A DNA stretch of 11,155 bases from Bdellovibrionaceae bacterium UBA5009 (lineage in GTDB: Bacteria > Bdellovibrionota > Bdellovibrionia > Bdellovibrionales > Bdellovibrionaceae), in contig DGYJ01000112.1 in the NCBI GenBank assembly GCA_002396665.1, forward strand, positions 28,937 through 40,091, written 5' to 3'. Every line of letters starts with the position of its first letter. The first letter of the stretch is position 1. This document shows, in pieces, positions 1 through 6,188 of the stretch. The notes below the pieces were generated by a model. It was given only the letters and a program-made list of their open reading frames with translations. It did not search any database and was not told the DNA's origin. The position numbers and the translations under genes are program-made.

Positions 1-1
1 G

Positions 2-151
2 CTGGCCGAAGCCTACCCCCAGGCCTTTGGCATAATAGCTAGCCACAAGCTCAGGATTAGAAATGAATTTTGCGCAGAAATTTATTTAAATACACCCGTG
101 GACACTGAAGAAAAAAACTTAAAAACAGAAATATTAATTCCAATACATTAA
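2..151 (+). CDS. C-terminal fragment of a GyrI-like / AraC effector-binding-domain protein (5' truncated by window)
   Basis: An open frame enters from the left edge and runs 49 codons to a TAA at 149-151. The translated tail contains AEIYLNTPVDTEEKNLKTEI followed by LIPIH. The pattern 'E-[IV]-Y-x-N-x-P ... L-x-T-E-I-x-I-P-[IV]' is the typical last strand of GyrI-like small-molecule-binding domains, found alone or at the C-terminus of AraC- or MerR-type regulators. These domains bind small hydrophobic or cationic ligands. Only the end is visible, so whether a DNA-binding domain precedes it cannot be seen. The next gene starts 11 bp downstream on the same strand, so the two are probably co-transcribed. 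Family assignment rests on motif memory over a short stretch, hence moderate confidence. Confidence 0.6.
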   Translation: MAEAYPQAFGIIASHKLRIRNEFCAEIYLNTPVDTEEKNLKTEILIPIH

Positions 152-162
152 AAGGAAATCCC

Positions 163-528
163 ATGAAAAAAACAAAAACATTTTTAGCCATTTACATAGG
201 GTCACCAAAAAGCAAAGCGCTAAAACAATGGAATAAAATGACCCCAGAAATGCAAAATAAAAAAACTGCCCAGGGGATTTCTGCCTGGACGAAATGGGCC
301 CAAAAAAATTCAAAACGAATTATCGACATGGGATGCCCCATCGGGAAAACCCTTCAAACCACTTCAAAAGGAGTCTCTAAGACCGTGAATATGATCACGG
401 GCTACACGATTATAGAAGCCCCCTCCCATGAAGCCGCTGCCAAACTATTTAAAAACCACCCGCATTTTAAAATTTTTCCAGGCGACAGCGTAGAAATCAT
501 GGAATGCCTTCCGTTGCCTTCCATGTAA
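163..528 (+). CDS. YCII-like small dimeric alpha/beta-barrel protein (function unknown)
   Basis: This 121-residue cytoplasmic protein has no signal peptide or membrane segment. It begins KTFLAIYIGSP, a first beta strand typical of YCII/DGPF-related ferredoxin-like folds. It ends with HPHFKIFPGDSVEIMECLPLP (residues about 99-119); the 'NHP-x-[FL]-x-IFPGDS-[VI]-E-[IV]-ME-x-[LM]-P-[IL]-P' ending is a conserved signature of a widespread family usually annotated as hypothetical or YCII-related. Members often sit beside regulators and sigma factors; here the upstream neighbour is a GyrI-like protein 11 bp away, suggesting a two-gene unit. The start is supported by an AAAGGA ribosome-binding site at about 151-156. 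No enzymatic residues can be assigned. The length is normal for the family and nothing looks broken. Confidence 0.7.
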   Translation: MKKTKTFLAIYIGSPKSKALKQWNKMTPEMQNKKTAQGISAWTKWAQKNSKRIIDMGCPIGKTLQTTSKGVSKTVNMITGYTIIEAPSHEAAAKLFKNHPHFKIFPGDSVEIMECLPLPSM

Positions 529-577
529 ATTTGGCCGCCGCACAAAATATATCATTGGCTCTTAGAAAAGAGAATTC

Positions 578-606
578 TTGAATCCTACCAATAGGTAGGA
601 TATAGA
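578..606 (+). promoter_or_regulatory. Candidate promoter with a 20-bp palindromic operator in its spacer
   Basis: A -35-like TTGAAT at 578-583 is followed by exactly 17 bp and a -10-like TATAGA at 601-606, upstream of the cupin gene at 641. The perfect palindrome ATCCTACC-AATA-GGTAGGAT occupies 582-601, filling the spacer almost exactly. There is no T tract after it, so it is not an intrinsic terminator of the upstream gene. Position and symmetry are those of a dimeric repressor operator. Which repressor binds is unknown. The hexamers are imperfect matches, so the promoter call is tentative while the palindrome is certain. Confidence 0.55.
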
Positions 607-640
607 TTTCATTGTCTAGTATATCTTCTGGGAGCTTAAA

Positions 641-1114
641 ATGAATTCGAATGCAAAACCAATTTTAGCCACTGAAATTCCACCAAGAACAAAAAAATCT
701 GTTTACCCCGAACCCTTTGCTCGACGCATGCAGGGGCGTACAAAGTCCCAACTTGGAAACCACTATGGAATCCAAAAGTTTGGGGTTAATTTAACACAAC
801 TTATACCCCAAGCAGAATCGGCACTCCTGCATAAGCACTCGTTACAGGAAGAATTTATCTATGTGATCAGCGGCCATCCGACACTTTACCAAGGCAATCA
901 AAAAACTGAATTGTCACCTGGGATGTGCGTTGGTTTTACCCCAGACGGCGAAGCCCATAAAATTGTAAACCTCACAAACCAACCAGTGACTTATTTAGAA
1001 ATCGGAGACCGCGAGATAGGGGACCTTGTAGAATACCCGGAAGACGATCTTGTCGCTAAAATGAATGCCGACGGGAATTGGTCCTTCACACACAAAGATG
1101 GAACACCCTACTGA
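641..1114 (+). CDS. Single-domain cupin protein
   Basis: This 157-residue protein carries one cupin beta-barrel. Motif 1 is visible as H64-K-H66-(x4)-E71-(x6)-G78, and motif 2 as P101-D-G103-x2-H106-x3-N110. His64, His66, Glu71 and His106 are the expected metal ligands, so a divalent-metal-binding cupin is likely. The stretch EFIYVISGHPTLY matches the large 'cupin_2'-type group often annotated as sugar-binding or regulatory cupins; no substrate can be deduced. There is no DNA-binding domain and no signal peptide, so it should be cytoplasmic. The start is well supported by GGGAG at 630-634, six bases before the ATG. The gene lies directly behind the palindrome-containing promoter at 578-606 and is probably controlled by it. 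A methyltransferase gene follows after 68 bp and could be in the same transcript. Confidence 0.85.
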   Translation: MNSNAKPILATEIPPRTKKSVYPEPFARRMQGRTKSQLGNHYGIQKFGVNLTQLIPQAESALLHKHSLQEEFIYVISGHPTLYQGNQKTELSPGMCVGFTPDGEAHKIVNLTNQPVTYLEIGDREIGDLVEYPEDDLVAKMNADGNWSFTHKDGTPY

Positions 1115-1182
1115 TATGAAACTTTACGCAACACCACTAGTTTTAACTTCCCCAAGCTTGCATTAAGCGCTAAAAATAAAAT

Positions 1183-1938
1183 ATGACAACTGATCAAATT
1201 CCAATTAAAGACGTGTCCGACACTGCGCTTTGGGTCACCTATTACCGAGCCGAAGAGACTGACAGAGATGATGCCCTCTTTAAAGACCCCCTTGCAAAAT
1301 TACTTATTGATGAGCGCGCTCAACAAATTGCAGAGAGCATGAAAAAAACCTCGGCCCATACTCGGCACAATGTCGTCATTCGAACCGTGATGATTGATCG
1401 CTTTATCGAAGATCTGGTCACCAAAAATGCAGTCGATGCCGTCATCAATCTTGGTGCAGGCCTTGATACTCGGCCCTACCGCATGCAATTACCTAAAAAT
1501 TTAAACTGGATTGAAGTCGATTTTGAACATCTGATTGAATTTAAAAATAAAAAATTGGTAAACGAAAAAACCACCGTCGATCTGAAAAGAGTTTCTTTGA
1601 ATCTTGCAGAGGATCTTTTTGAACAAGCCAATATCCATTATTGGATTGCTGATCATATTTCGCCGATGGTTTATAAGTATTTACAGAATCAAAAAAGAAC
1701 CCAGCAGATGAAAAACGCACCCTTTTTATTTTTTCCACCAGATTGGTTCGGCTTCTTTGAGTCCAGAAACTGGAAGCCTGATCGTATCGAATACATTCCA
1801 GAACTTGCTTTGAAGATAGGTCGCAAATCACCCTACCCGTGGTGGGCACGAATCCTAGGCCTCTTGATGAGCGCAAAGGCCCGCGAACAATTTATGAAAA
1901 GCTCGGGCTATATGATTATGAAAAAAAGACTTGCGTAG
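1183..1938 (+). CDS. LCM-family class I SAM-dependent methyltransferase, internally shortened
   Basis: This 251-residue protein has the hallmarks of the leucine carboxyl methyltransferase-like family (PF04072/TIGR00027 type). These are the N-terminal DVSDTALWVTYYRAEETDRD with ALFKDPLA, the SAM-binding loop NLGAGLDTRPYR (residues 89-100) and the acidic strand WIEVDFEHLIEFK (109-121). In full-length relatives the helix after 'DLA' (here NLAEDL, 140-145) leads into a strand with a TEGLLxYL motif before the W-[IV]-x-D segment. Here NLAEDLFEQ runs straight into ANIHYWIADHISP, and about 40 residues including TEGLLxYL are absent. The frame is intact, so this looks like an in-frame deletion or a divergent lineage, and activity is uncertain. 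No good Shine-Dalgarno sequence precedes the ATG. Substrate unknown; relatives act on small molecules or polyketides. Confidence 0.8.
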   Translation: MTTDQIPIKDVSDTALWVTYYRAEETDRDDALFKDPLAKLLIDERAQQIAESMKKTSAHTRHNVVIRTVMIDRFIEDLVTKNAVDAVINLGAGLDTRPYRMQLPKNLNWIEVDFEHLIEFKNKKLVNEKTTVDLKRVSLNLAEDLFEQANIHYWIADHISPMVYKYLQNQKRTQQMKNAPFLFFPPDWFGFFESRNWKPDRIEYIPELALKIGRKSPYPWWARILGLLMSAKAREQFMKSSGYMIMKKRLA

Positions 1939-1954
1939 GGATTTCATAGTTTTT

Positions 1955-1983
1955 TTGACAAAAACAATATTTATATCTTAAGT
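1955..1983 (+). promoter_or_regulatory. Possible promoter for the GNAT gene with consensus -35
   Basis: A perfect TTGACA lies at 1955-1960 in the 52-bp gap before the acetyltransferase start. The best 17-bp-spaced -10 candidate is TTAAGT at 1978-1983, a poor match; better-looking TATATC lies too close to the -35. If the distal -10 is used, transcription would begin within a few bases of the ATG at 1991. No Shine-Dalgarno sequence is visible there. Confidence 0.35.
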
Positions 1984-1990
1984 TCATCAC

Positions 1991-2554
1991 ATGATTGTAA
2001 ATACAAAAGAAATCCTGCTCCGAAACGGAAAGAAAATTATTTTTCGAAGCCCGGATATAGGCGAGGCCGAAAAGCTCTTGTTAGCTTTTCGAGCCTTTTC
2101 AGAAACCTCTCCCTACATACTAACAACACCTGAATCCGCTCAAAAAATGACAGTCGAGGATGAAATAAAATTTATCAAATCCCATAACGAAAGTTCTAGT
2201 GCATTTGTTATGATTGCAGAATACGGCACTGAAATTGTGGGGATTTCAAGCTTTGCTGCCTATAAAGATTCCAAGAGAAAACACCGCGGAGCCTTAGGGA
2301 TCACTTTACACCCCGACTTCCGAGGTCAAGGACTTGGCACTATGAAAATGAAATCAATTATTGAAAATGCAAAAAAAATAACTGGTCTACTTTCCATAGA
2401 ACTCAGTGTGATGTCTCCGAACAGCACAGCCCACAATATTTATAAAAAATTGGGATTTCAGCAAGTCGGCCACCACCCAAAAGCATTTTTACTATCAGAT
2501 GGTCATTTTGCAGATGATATTTTAATGCAACTTTGGATCGGACCCAATAATTAA
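1991..2554 (+). CDS. GNAT-family N-acetyltransferase
   Basis: This 187-residue soluble protein has the GNAT acetyl-CoA-binding motif A at residues about 103-117: G-I-T-L-H-P-D-F then R111-G-Q-G-L-G116, fitting R/Q-x-x-G-x-G/A. Motif B follows at 144-156 (NSTAHNIYKKLGF). A strand near 82-90 (IVGISSFAA) is where the core sheet is expected. The overall pattern is like RimJ/RimL or general protein/small-molecule acetyltransferases, transferring acetyl from acetyl-CoA to an amine, but the acceptor cannot be told. The start lacks a clear Shine-Dalgarno sequence and sits just behind a TTGACA-containing promoter candidate. The length is normal. The gene ends 16 bp before a large inverted-repeat element. 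Confidence 0.85.
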   Translation: MIVNTKEILLRNGKKIIFRSPDIGEAEKLLLAFRAFSETSPYILTTPESAQKMTVEDEIKFIKSHNESSSAFVMIAEYGTEIVGISSFAAYKDSKRKHRGALGITLHPDFRGQGLGTMKMKSIIENAKKITGLLSIELSVMSPNSTAHNIYKKLGFQQVGHHPKAFLLSDGHFADDILMQLWIGPNN

Positions 2555-2570
2555 AAAATGTTTTGTAGAG

Positions 2571-2680
2571 TTTTTGGTATCTGGGCTGCGAAAGACAAGT
2601 TCGGCTTTGGCACGAGCTTGCGCAGGCAAGCAAGTGACAAAACGCATGTTCGATGGATTTCGCAGCCCAGATACCAAAAA
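2571..2680. repeat. Long inverted-repeat (REP/MITE-like) intergenic element with 23-bp perfect arms
   Basis: The left arm 2571-2593 (starts TTTTTGGTATCTGGGCTGCG) is the exact reverse complement of the right arm 2658-2680. The 64-bp interior is itself structured: GCTTGC-GCAG-GCAAGC at 2616-2631 forms a 6-bp hairpin. CAC 2611-2613 with GTG 2634-2636 and TTTG 2606-2609 with CAAA 2638-2641 extend it across small mismatches. The whole element could fold into one long rod or cruciform. Both strands begin with T5 and end with A5, the reverse of an intrinsic terminator. A further GGCTGC at 2685-2690 can pair alternatively with GCAGCC 2662-2667. It lies between convergent GNAT and OPT genes. The repeat is certain; its nature (mobile REP-like element, structured RNA or terminator) is inferred. 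Confidence 0.85.
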
Positions 2681-2697
2681 CCCAGGCTGCAAAAAAA

Positions 2698-4572
2698 TTA
2701 GGCCAGGACAACAGTCTCTAATAAAATCAAAATAATCCCGATCAAGGAGCCCCCGGCAATCACACCGGCCGCAAGTGTTTCTTGGTTCTCAACAAAGGCA
2801 CGGAATCCCACACTAGATTTATTTGTAAATTTCTTTTTGCAAAGCCAGAAGAATAAAGCCCCTAGCGACATTGCCAAAGAGTCATTGAAACGCAAAACAA
2901 ATCCCAAACCTAAACCAACACCAGACAATGGAAACTTACCTTTTGTTTTTTCATTCAAAACTTCGAATAAAATACCAATGATTGCGCCGATCAAAACTGC
3001 AATTTGTGCCGACGGATGCAGGGTACTTAAACCCTTTGTTAAAACTTCAGCAACACCCTTCCAAATCGAAGCTCCAGGAAGTGGTAATTTATCAGATGTA
3101 AACATGCTAATATCATTGTTAAAGATGGCATAAAAAACTGGAACTGCCACAAGGCCACCCGCAAAAATTCCAAGCACATGCCCAATCGCTTGGTGTCTTG
3201 GTTTACCGCCAAGCATGTAACCAGGTTTAATATCCATTAGCAAATTACTGGCATTCAATGCAACTTCAGTGGTGATCCCAGCAGTCATTAAGTTGGTGCT
3301 GATATTTCCCGGCGCCATGATCGAATAAGAAATTTGCGTCAACTTACTTAACGCCCCACCCGGAGTAATGGCCGTTAAACCTGTCGATGTCACTGCGATC
3401 AAAGTGAAAACGAAAACCAACGGCAGTGCAATGATACCTAAAACGTAATGAATACCAAACCATGCATGGCCAAGATACACAGTGATGGCGCCAACAATTG
3501 GAATTCCCACTGCAAAAATCCACATTGGAAGTTCAATATCATCCAATTCACTTTTTTGAGAATTTTTATTTTTCGACATCAAACGTTTAAAGGATTCAAT
3601 AATCATTTGTGGCTTCGAAAAAAAGGCATACAAAGAAGCCGTCGTCATCATGGCAGCCCCTGACCACAGAGACCACATGGTGATATTTTTAAAACCAGGT
3701 CCTGCAATGGCGCCTTGATCAATCATAATTGGAGCCAAAACGAAATAGTTAATAAATCCACCCAACAGCAATGACATTGCTGTTTTCATATTCATCAAGC
3801 CACCTGTTCCCATCATCACAATGGAAGAATCCCAACGGATTGTTAGATCTTTCAGAGGTGTACCCATGATTTTAGGAACGTAAAATCCATAGACCAATTC
3901 ATCCCAGAATTCTGGCAGCTTTAAGAATGGCATTTGAATGGCCTTCATGACTGCTTCACTGCGCATGGTTTCAATCAATGCTGAAACACCAGCGCCATAG
4001 GCCAAGATTTTCGCTTTAAAAATTCCATCACCGCTATCGCCATGCAAGTTGTTTAGAACAATACCCGCCGCGCGACCCTCTGGAAAAGGCATTTGCTCGT
4101 CATTGATAAATCGTTTTTTTAAGGGGAAGGCAAAAAGCACTCCCAAAATAGATAAACAAACAATCCACCAAAACGTCTGCCACATGGGAACAACTTGACC
4201 CGTGACCATCATAAAGGCAGGCATCGATGCAATCAGTGGAGCTGTCATATAACCCGCACTGGTGGCGACGGACTGCATGGCATTGTTTTCAAGTATGGTC
4301 ATTTCTTTACCGATATTCAGCTTGGCTAAAAGTTTAAAGATTGCAAAAGACAAAATCACAGAGGTGATACCTACACCAAGGGTCCATCCCGTTTTGATGC
4401 CCACATAAAGATTTGTCAGACTTAGAATTGAACCCAAAAGCATTCCAGTAATAGCTGAACGAAAATTCAACTGGGGCATGTGGCCACGGTAGATATTCGT
4501 TAACCACCAATGGTCTTTTTCTGCCAATGACATATTTCTAATCTGTTCGGGGCTTAATTCTTGAAGTTCCAT
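2698..4572 (-). CDS. OPT-family oligopeptide transporter
   Basis: From the preferred ATG at 4572 this is a 624-residue polytopic inner-membrane protein. OPT (PF03169) signatures are NLYVGIKTGW at residues 54-63, ENNAMQSVATSAGYM at 95-109 and PFPEGRAAG at 162-170, with many hydrophobic segments through to the C-terminus. The family takes up oligopeptides or metal chelates, driven by ion gradients. The length is usual for bacterial members. The frame stays open 18 codons further to 4626, but the ATG at 4572 has AAGGA six bases upstream, and the longer version would overlap the likely promoter, so the shorter start is chosen. The gene is divergent from an amino-acid permease and shares its control region, suggesting paired peptide and amino-acid import. 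It ends just beside the inverted-repeat element. Confidence 0.92.
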   Translation of the reverse strand: MELQELSPEQIRNMSLAEKDHWWLTNIYRGHMPQLNFRSAITGMLLGSILSLTNLYVGIKTGWTLGVGITSVILSFAIFKLLAKLNIGKEMTILENNAMQSVATSAGYMTAPLIASMPAFMMVTGQVVPMWQTFWWIVCLSILGVLFAFPLKKRFINDEQMPFPEGRAAGIVLNNLHGDSGDGIFKAKILAYGAGVSALIETMRSEAVMKAIQMPFLKLPEFWDELVYGFYVPKIMGTPLKDLTIRWDSSIVMMGTGGLMNMKTAMSLLLGGFINYFVLAPIMIDQGAIAGPGFKNITMWSLWSGAAMMTTASLYAFFSKPQMIIESFKRLMSKNKNSQKSELDDIELPMWIFAVGIPIVGAITVYLGHAWFGIHYVLGIIALPLVFVFTLIAVTSTGLTAITPGGALSKLTQISYSIMAPGNISTNLMTAGITTEVALNASNLLMDIKPGYMLGGKPRHQAIGHVLGIFAGGLVAVPVFYAIFNNDISMFTSDKLPLPGASIWKGVAEVLTKGLSTLHPSAQIAVLIGAIIGILFEVLNEKTKGKFPLSGVGLGLGFVLRFNDSLAMSLGALFFWLCKKKFTNKSSVGFRAFVENQETLAAGVIAGGSLIGIILILLETVVLA

Positions 4573-4578
4573 GCCTGT

Positions 4579-4583
4579 TCCTT
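4579..4583 (-). promoter_or_regulatory. Ribosome-binding site fixing the OPT start
   Basis: AAGGA on the minus strand lies six bases before the ATG at 4572. This favours that start over the in-frame upstream codon at 4626, which has no comparable site. Confidence 0.7.
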
Positions 4584-4612
4584 TTCTGTGATAGAGCAAA
4601 TACACTGTCGTT

Positions 4613-4639
4613 ATTATTAGATTCACTTGCTTTCGTCAA
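4613..4639 (-). promoter_or_regulatory. Candidate promoter for the OPT transporter
   Basis: On the minus strand TTGACG (4634-4639) is followed after 15 bp by AATAAT (4613-4618), a 5/6 match to the -10 consensus. The spacing is short; a TAATAA two bases further gives a 17-bp spacer but a worse match. It would yield a leader of roughly 35 bases. Confidence 0.4.
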
Positions 4640-4646
4640 AGTAAGT

Positions 4647-4671
4647 TTTTGGTGACAAATGGACACCAAAA
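4647..4671. promoter_or_regulatory. Operator-like palindrome in the OPT/APC divergent control region
   Basis: TTTTGGTG (4647-4654) and CACCAAAA (4664-4671) are perfect 8-bp inverted arms around a 9-bp centre. The site lies just upstream of the candidate OPT -35 and about 55 bp before the permease start, a suitable position for one regulator controlling both genes. No regulator gene is adjacent. Confidence 0.5.
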
Positions 4672-4725
4672 GTTGCAAATACTGCAGAAAACAATGTTTC
4701 CATTTGCTTTAGCAAAGGTCGGGCC

Positions 4726-6150
4726 ATGAGAGCTGAAAAATTGGATCGAAGTCTAACACTTTTTCCAACGACAGCAATTGTCGTTGGGTCTGTTGTTGGC
4801 TCAGGTATTTTTGTCTCGTCAGCACAGATGACAAGAGATCTCCAAAATGCCCAAATTTTGATCGCCGTTTGGATTTTCACAGGACTGATGACATTATTTG
4901 GGGCTCTAACCCAATGCGAGCTGATCGGCCAAATGCCCACAACTGGCGGACTTTATAAATATTTATCTAATATCTATGGGGAAAAAATTGGCTTCATGTA
5001 TGGATGGGCGAATTTTACAATTGCAGGTTCTGGCGCAATTGCAGCCCTAGCATTTATTTTTGCAAATTATTTCAGTGAATTTATTCCTCTGCCCCATCTG
5101 GGGGCCGAACTTGAAGCTTGGCCCCTCACTATACCCTATGTTGGATCAATCTTTCCGCTTGCAGATCTTGGCAAAAAAATGGTCGGTATTATTTTGATTT
5201 TATTTTTGACTGCCTTAAATATTCGTGGGGTCAAATTTGGCGCAAAATTACAAAGCCTATCCACGAGCGCGAAGGTTTTAGCAATCCTTGGAATTGTTCT
5301 GTCAGCGTTTTTTCTATTTCACGGAGAAAGTCATTTATTTGAACAGTCTTCACAACCCATTGCTGGCTTTGCATTGATAGCGGCCATCACGGCCTCGATG
5401 TCGAGTGCCTTTTGGGCCTACGATGGCTGGGGAAATGTGGCCTATATTGCCGGCGAAGTTCGACACCCAGAAAAAACCGTTCCAAGGGCCATTGTACTTG
5501 GCACTTTGGGATTTATTTTTTTATATATCTTGATCAATTTGGCCTATCTGCATGTCTTGCCACTTTCGCAAATTGCCGCCGCCCCCAATGATCGGGTCGC
5601 TGCTGCTGTGATGTCTGTGGCCGTGGGCCCACAGGGGGCAATACTTGTAGCCTTACTGATCATTCTGTCAACATTTGACACAACAAATTCTTCTATACTG
5701 ACAAATGCACGAGTTTATTTTGCCATGGCTGAAGATAGAGTCTTCACCTCCAAAGCCGGCGAAATTCATTCACGCTACCAAACGCCATATAAAGCCTTAT
5801 CGTATCAGGGCCTATGGGCTGGATTTTTATTATTAACTGGTTCCTTTGATTTGATCACCAGCATGTACGTCTTCGTCAATTGGGCGCTTTATATTTTACT
5901 GGGAGTTGGCGTCTTTATTTTACGCTGGCAAAAACCAGATGCACAACGACCCTTTAAAACCCCAGGCTACCCCCTTGTCCCACTGATTTTCGTTTTGTTT
6001 TCCTGTCTGTTTGTTATGTTGACTCTTTACAACGACATTCACGAATACAATCTAGGCCATCAACCCATTATCAAAAGTTTAATGGGAACCTTGCTTGTTG
6101 TAAGTGGTTTACCATTTTATATTTACTGGAAAAAACAACAACACAATTAA
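4726..6150 (+). CDS. APC-superfamily (LAT-like) amino-acid permease
   Basis: This 474-residue protein has about 12 predicted membrane segments. The APC substrate-binding signature GSVVGSGIFVSS lies in TM1 (residues 21-32, GSGIF at 25-29). The TM6 motif FWAYDGWGNVAYIAGEVRHP and the following PEKTVPRAI are characteristic of the L-type transporter-like and SteT-like amino-acid permeases and exchangers. The C-terminal KPDAQRPFKTPGYPLVP segment is also typical. Expected role: import or exchange of neutral amino acids across the inner membrane; exact substrate not deducible. The ATG is preceded by AAAGG at 4714-4718, seven bases away. It is divergent from the OPT peptide transporter. The length is normal and no defects are seen. 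Confidence 0.92.
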   Translation: MRAEKLDRSLTLFPTTAIVVGSVVGSGIFVSSAQMTRDLQNAQILIAVWIFTGLMTLFGALTQCELIGQMPTTGGLYKYLSNIYGEKIGFMYGWANFTIAGSGAIAALAFIFANYFSEFIPLPHLGAELEAWPLTIPYVGSIFPLADLGKKMVGIILILFLTALNIRGVKFGAKLQSLSTSAKVLAILGIVLSAFFLFHGESHLFEQSSQPIAGFALIAAITASMSSAFWAYDGWGNVAYIAGEVRHPEKTVPRAIVLGTLGFIFLYILINLAYLHVLPLSQIAAAPNDRVAAAVMSVAVGPQGAILVALLIILSTFDTTNSSILTNARVYFAMAEDRVFTSKAGEIHSRYQTPYKALSYQGLWAGFLLLTGSFDLITSMYVFVNWALYILLGVGVFILRWQKPDAQRPFKTPGYPLVPLIFVLFSCLFVMLTLYNDIHEYNLGHQPIIKSLMGTLLVVSGLPFYIYWKKQQHN

Positions 6151-6188
6151 AACTCGGTGACCATAAAGTTTTTCATAAAGTAAAGTGT

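Noticed and set aside
571..578. AGAATTCT palindrome before the cupin gene
   Set aside because: Eight-base AT-rich palindromes are expected by chance, and it is not positioned on promoter elements as the 582-601 palindrome is.
2571..2680. Bidirectional intrinsic terminator
   Set aside because: Both strands read T5 first and A5 last, so no U tract follows the stem in either direction; the 110-base span is also far larger than usual.
2571..2680. Integron attC site or insertion-sequence ends
   Set aside because: No matching core sites of the attC type, no integrase or transposase reading frame and no clear target duplication.
4573..4626. N-terminal extension of the OPT transporter to an in-frame start at 4626
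   Set aside because: The extra 18 residues lack family resemblance, have no ribosome-binding site and overlap the likely promoter; the ATG at 4572 has AAGGA at ideal distance.
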